Source: a virus. From it: a stretch of 23,775 nucleotides of DNA. The notes beneath the pieces are model-generated. The model ran no database searches and was not told the origin of the DNA. It saw nothing but the letters and a program-made list of their open reading frames with translations. Both the position numbers and the translations under genes were made by a program. The stretch is from IMG/VR virus record IMGVR_UViG_3300017957_000079, positions 1 through 23,775 of that record, one strand, 5' to 3'. This document shows positions 21,598-23,775 of the stretch, one piece after another. Every line of letters begins with the position of its first letter. The first letter of the stretch is position 1.

Positions 21598-23403
21598 ATG
21601 ACAGATATTAAAAATTGGGGAGCTGAATTTGGCTGGGAACTTGGCGTTGATTTTCCTGTATGGGGGAACACAGAGATATACGTTAAGACGGTTTCAAAAG
21701 GTTACCTACTACAAGGGGAAACTCCAAAAGATGCTTACTGGAGAGTTGCGACTGCTGCAGCTAAAAGACTTCAGAAGCCAGAGCTTGCGAGTAAATTTTA
21801 TGATTACATTTGGAGAGGTTGGTTAAACCTAGCGACACCTGTATTCTCAAACACGGGTACTGAAAGAGGTCTTCCAATTTCTTGTTTCGGTATTGATGTG
21901 GCTGATTCGATTTACGACATTGGTAATAAGAATCTTGAGTTAATGCTTTTAGCAAAGCACGGTGGTGGTGTTGGTATTGGCGTAAACCAAATTAGACCAG
22001 CTGGAGCAACTATCAAAGGCAATGGTACATCTGATGGTGTGGTTCCGTTCATTAAGATTTATGATTCAACTATCCTTGCAACAAATCAAGGTTCAGTTCG
22101 TAGAGGCGCTGCTTCTGTGAACATTGATATTGAACACGATGATTTTTGGGAATGGCTAGAGATTCGTGAACCTAAGGGTGATGTAAACCGCCAGTCTCTA
22201 AACGTACACCAAGCAGTTATTGTATCTGATGGTTTTATGAAGAAGCTTTCAGAAGGTGATAAAGAATCACGTAAACGTTGGGCCGCGGTTCTTAAAAAGA
22301 GACGTTCAACAGGTGAACCTTACATTATGTTTAAGGGTAACGTCAACCGTCAAAACCCAGAGGCATACAAGCAAAATGGACTTAAAGTGTACATGACGAA
22401 CATTTGTTCTGAGATTGCACTACACACTGATGAGAACCACTCGTTTGTTTGTTGTTTATCATCTGTGAACCTTGCGAAGTACGACGAATGGAAAGATACT
22501 GACCTAATCTACACAGCCACATGGTTCCTTGATGGTGTTCTTGAGGAGTTTATCACAAGAGCAAAATACATGAGAGGGTTTGAAAACTCAGTACGTTCTG
22601 CTGAAAAAGGTAGAGCACTTGGTTTAGGTGTTCTAGGATGGCACACATACCTACAAGACAGAAACATTCCTTTCGATTCACTATCAGCACAGTTTGAAAC
22701 TCGCAAGATTTTCTCTCAGATTAAGATTGAGTCTGAAAGAGCATCTAGAGATATGGCTACTGAAATGGGTGAACCTCTATGGTGTGTTGGAACTGGAATG
22801 CGTAACACTCACTTAAGAGCGATTGCACCAACAGTTTCTAACTCTAAATTATCAGGTAACGTTTCTCCGGGTATTGAGCCATGGGCTGCGAATGTATTCA
22901 CTGAGCAAACAGCTAAAGGTACATTTATCAGAAAGAACCATACGCTAGAAAAGTTCTTAGACTTTGCTGAAATCAATACAAAATATGTATGGGATAAGAT
23001 TTTAGCAGACGGTGGTTCAGTTCAAGGTGTTGATGCAATGGACGGATGGTATGGGAAACACAACTGTCCTGGTAAATATATCAATCAAGAAGAATTCGAT
23101 AAACTAGACAAGCTTCAACAAGACGAATGGACACCTATCAAAGATGTGTTCTTAACGTTCAAAGAGTTGAATCAAATGGAATTGGTAAAACAAGCAGGTG
23201 TGCGTCAGCAATATATTGACCAAGCTGTTTCATTAAACCTTGCATTCCCAACAGAAGCAACACCTAAGTTTATTAACCAAGTGCATATGGAAGCATATAA
23301 ACAAGGTGTAAAAACACTCTATTACATGAGAACGGAGTCAGTCCTTAGAGGTGACATTGCTACGCGAGCAACAGATCCAGACTGTCTTTCATGTGATGGA
23401 TAA
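21598..23403 (+). CDS. nrdA: Ribonucleotide reductase class I, large (catalytic) subunit, short form
   Basis: 601 residues against about 754-761 in T4 and E. coli. It reduces ribonucleoside diphosphates to deoxy forms. Active-site residues are visible: C96 in SC96FG (first redox cysteine), N268-x-C270-x-E272 in NICSEI (thiyl radical site), C285 in VCCLSSVNL (second redox cysteine), and Y575-Y576 in TLYYMRT (radical transfer pair). C596 and C599 (CLSC) are the C-terminal shuttle cysteines, so the C-terminus is complete. The length difference is at the N-terminus, where the ATP-cone that gives dATP feedback inhibition is missing; the protein starts straight in the helical domain (MTDIKNWGAEFGWELG). 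It is directly downstream of nrdB and followed by a set of hairpins. Confidence 0.94.
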   Translation: MTDIKNWGAEFGWELGVDFPVWGNTEIYVKTVSKGYLLQGETPKDAYWRVATAAAKRLQKPELASKFYDYIWRGWLNLATPVFSNTGTERGLPISCFGIDVADSIYDIGNKNLELMLLAKHGGGVGIGVNQIRPAGATIKGNGTSDGVVPFIKIYDSTILATNQGSVRRGAASVNIDIEHDDFWEWLEIREPKGDVNRQSLNVHQAVIVSDGFMKKLSEGDKESRKRWAAVLKKRRSTGEPYIMFKGNVNRQNPEAYKQNGLKVYMTNICSEIALHTDENHSFVCCLSSVNLAKYDEWKDTDLIYTATWFLDGVLEEFITRAKYMRGFENSVRSAEKGRALGLGVLGWHTYLQDRNIPFDSLSAQFETRKIFSQIKIESERASRDMATEMGEPLWCVGTGMRNTHLRAIAPTVSNSKLSGNVSPGIEPWAANVFTEQTAKGTFIRKNHTLEKFLDFAEINTKYVWDKILADGGSVQGVDAMDGWYGKHNCPGKYINQEEFDKLDKLQQDEWTPIKDVFLTFKELNQMELVKQAGVRQQYIDQAVSLNLAFPTEATPKFINQVHMEAYKQGVKTLYYMRTESVLRGDIATRATDPDCLSCDG

Positions 23404-23410
23404 CGATGGT

Positions 23411-23451
23411 GGGGTTTGAAGACCCCGTCTTAGGACCGTTATAGTTAACGG
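23411..23451 (+). other. Tandem small hairpins after nrdA
   Basis: Directly after the nrdA stop, GGGGT (23411-23415) pairs with ACCCC (23422-23426). Then CCGTTA (23436-23441) pairs with TAACGG (23446-23451). With the terminator at 23455 this makes three adjacent hairpins within about 75 nt, more structure than termination needs. It is not a tRNA: the arms and the spacing do not fit. Confidence 0.55.
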
Positions 23452-23454
23452 AAC

Positions 23455-23491
23455 GAGGCCAGGAGTTCGCTACTTCCTGGCCTCATCTTTT
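23455..23491 (+). terminator. Terminator-like hairpin after nrdA
   Basis: GAGGCCAGGA (23455-23464) pairs perfectly with TCCTGGCCTC (23475-23484); a short ATCTTTT follows. The apical part GGAGT...ACTTCCT matches the hairpin before nrdB. Confidence 0.75.
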
Positions 23492-23493
23492 AT

Positions 23494-23521
23494 GAAACAA
23501 TTTAAATAGGTTTTATATAAT
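23494..23521 (+). promoter_or_regulatory. GAAAC-N17-TATAAT promoter
   Basis: GAAAC at 23494-23498, 17 nt, TATAAT at 23516-23521, placed right after the nrdA terminator and 37 nt before the ATG at 23559. This gives a normal leader length and is the cleanest copy of the element. Confidence 0.6.
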
Positions 23522-23558
23522 ATACGTATTGTCGCATTAAAAATACAATATTAAAATT

Positions 23559-23775
23559 ATGGAAACACTTTATTTTGTTTTGGGTGCGCTTTCAGTGGTA
23601 ACTTTAGTTGCTGTTGTGAGTGTGTTTAAGATTAGAAAAGAAATGGACAAAATGGTTGATGACCGTTTAGACCAAACAGTAAACCACCTTTCAAGTTACA
23701 TTGAAAAGGTAGAACGCTACAGCGATGCCGTCGAATCTCGTATAGATTCAGAAGTCGACAAACTTTACAAATATG
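23559..23775 (+). CDS. Small membrane-anchored coiled-coil protein, 3' end missing
   Basis: 72 codons are visible before the window ends. METLYFVLGALSVVTLVAVV is one hydrophobic span (about residues 3-22), followed by the basic stop-transfer FKIRK and then a charged helical region with heptad-like hydrophobic spacing (MDKMVDDRLDQTVNHLSSYI...VESRIDSEVDKLYKY). This suggests an N-terminal membrane anchor with a coiled coil in the cytoplasm. No family recognised. It is the first gene of a new unit under the GAAAC-N17-TATAAT element. It is not a continuation of the split polymerase gene. Confidence 0.65.
   Translation, partial: METLYFVLGALSVVTLVAVVSVFKIRKEMDKMVDDRLDQTVNHLSSYIEKVERYSDAVESRIDSEVDKLYKY

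Noticed and set aside
23404-23490. tRNA gene after nrdA
   Set aside because: The GGGGTTTGAAGACCCC stem looks like a T-arm at first, but there is no acceptor pairing, D-arm or anticodon arm at the right spacing.
1-23775. CRISPR array, insertion sequence, integrase or attachment site
   Set aside because: No regularly spaced direct repeats, transposase motifs or recombinase genes were seen.

Overview
The window is part of the chromosome of a tailed phage of the T4 superfamily (Straboviridae-like). All genes lie on the + strand, are tightly packed and often overlap by 1 to 20 nt. The sequence is AT-rich. Recognisable T4-type proteins are gp32 (ssDNA-binding protein), gp61 (primase), UvsY, UvsW, thymidylate synthase, gp56 (dCTPase/dUTPase), the N-terminal half of gp43 (DNA polymerase) and aerobic ribonucleotide reductase NrdB/NrdA. 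The host cannot be fixed from the window. Most start codons have an A/T-rich leader without a Shine-Dalgarno sequence, which would fit a Bacteroidota host, but this is inference.

Layout: (1) 1-1.5 kb holds the end of a tail-tube-like gene, a small glycine-zipper protein with a head-targeting-like N-terminus, and a RuvC-like nuclease. (2) 1.6-6.1 kb is a replication/recombination block: a 60-aa protein, gp32 with its promoter and candidate operator, primase, a small acidic protein, UvsY and UvsW. (3) 6.1-16.5 kb is the most unusual part, about 10 kb of candidate internal head proteins. Seven proteins in the window, six of them here, start with a short amphipathic leader ending in a (L/I/V)-x-E site, like the capsid-targeting sequence of T4 internal proteins that the gp21 prohead protease removes. 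Two of them (677 and 1076 aa) carry many further (V/I/L)-(N/T/S)-E sites between repeated modules and look like polyproteins. Two neighbours are enzymes: a KxDG ligase-type nucleotidyltransferase, and a ligase-like domain joined to an NMN-adenylyltransferase-like domain. Block 3 ends at a strong hairpin terminator. (4) 16.5-20.4 kb is nucleotide metabolism and replication: two small conserved-looking proteins, ThyA, a membrane protein, an unknown protein, gp56 and truncated gp43. (5) 20.5-23.4 kb is an nrdB-nrdA cassette bracketed by related hairpins, directly downstream of the broken polymerase gene. The window ends in a small membrane/coiled-coil gene.

Regulation: five gene boundaries in the replication and nucleotide blocks (the last, at 23.5 kb, in front of the small membrane gene) carry the same element, GAAAC, exactly 17 nt, then TATAA(A/T). 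A degenerate sixth copy lies before nrdB. I found no copy in the intergenic gaps of the head-protein block, which suggests an early/middle phage promoter class. Four hairpins or hairpin groups mark block boundaries.

How it fits together: gp32, gp61, UvsY, UvsW and gp43 serve replication and recombination. ThyA, gp56 and NrdAB supply dNTPs. The head block probably supplies proteins loaded into the prohead, processed by the maturation protease and delivered with the DNA. The delivery idea is inferred from leader and cleavage-site patterns only.
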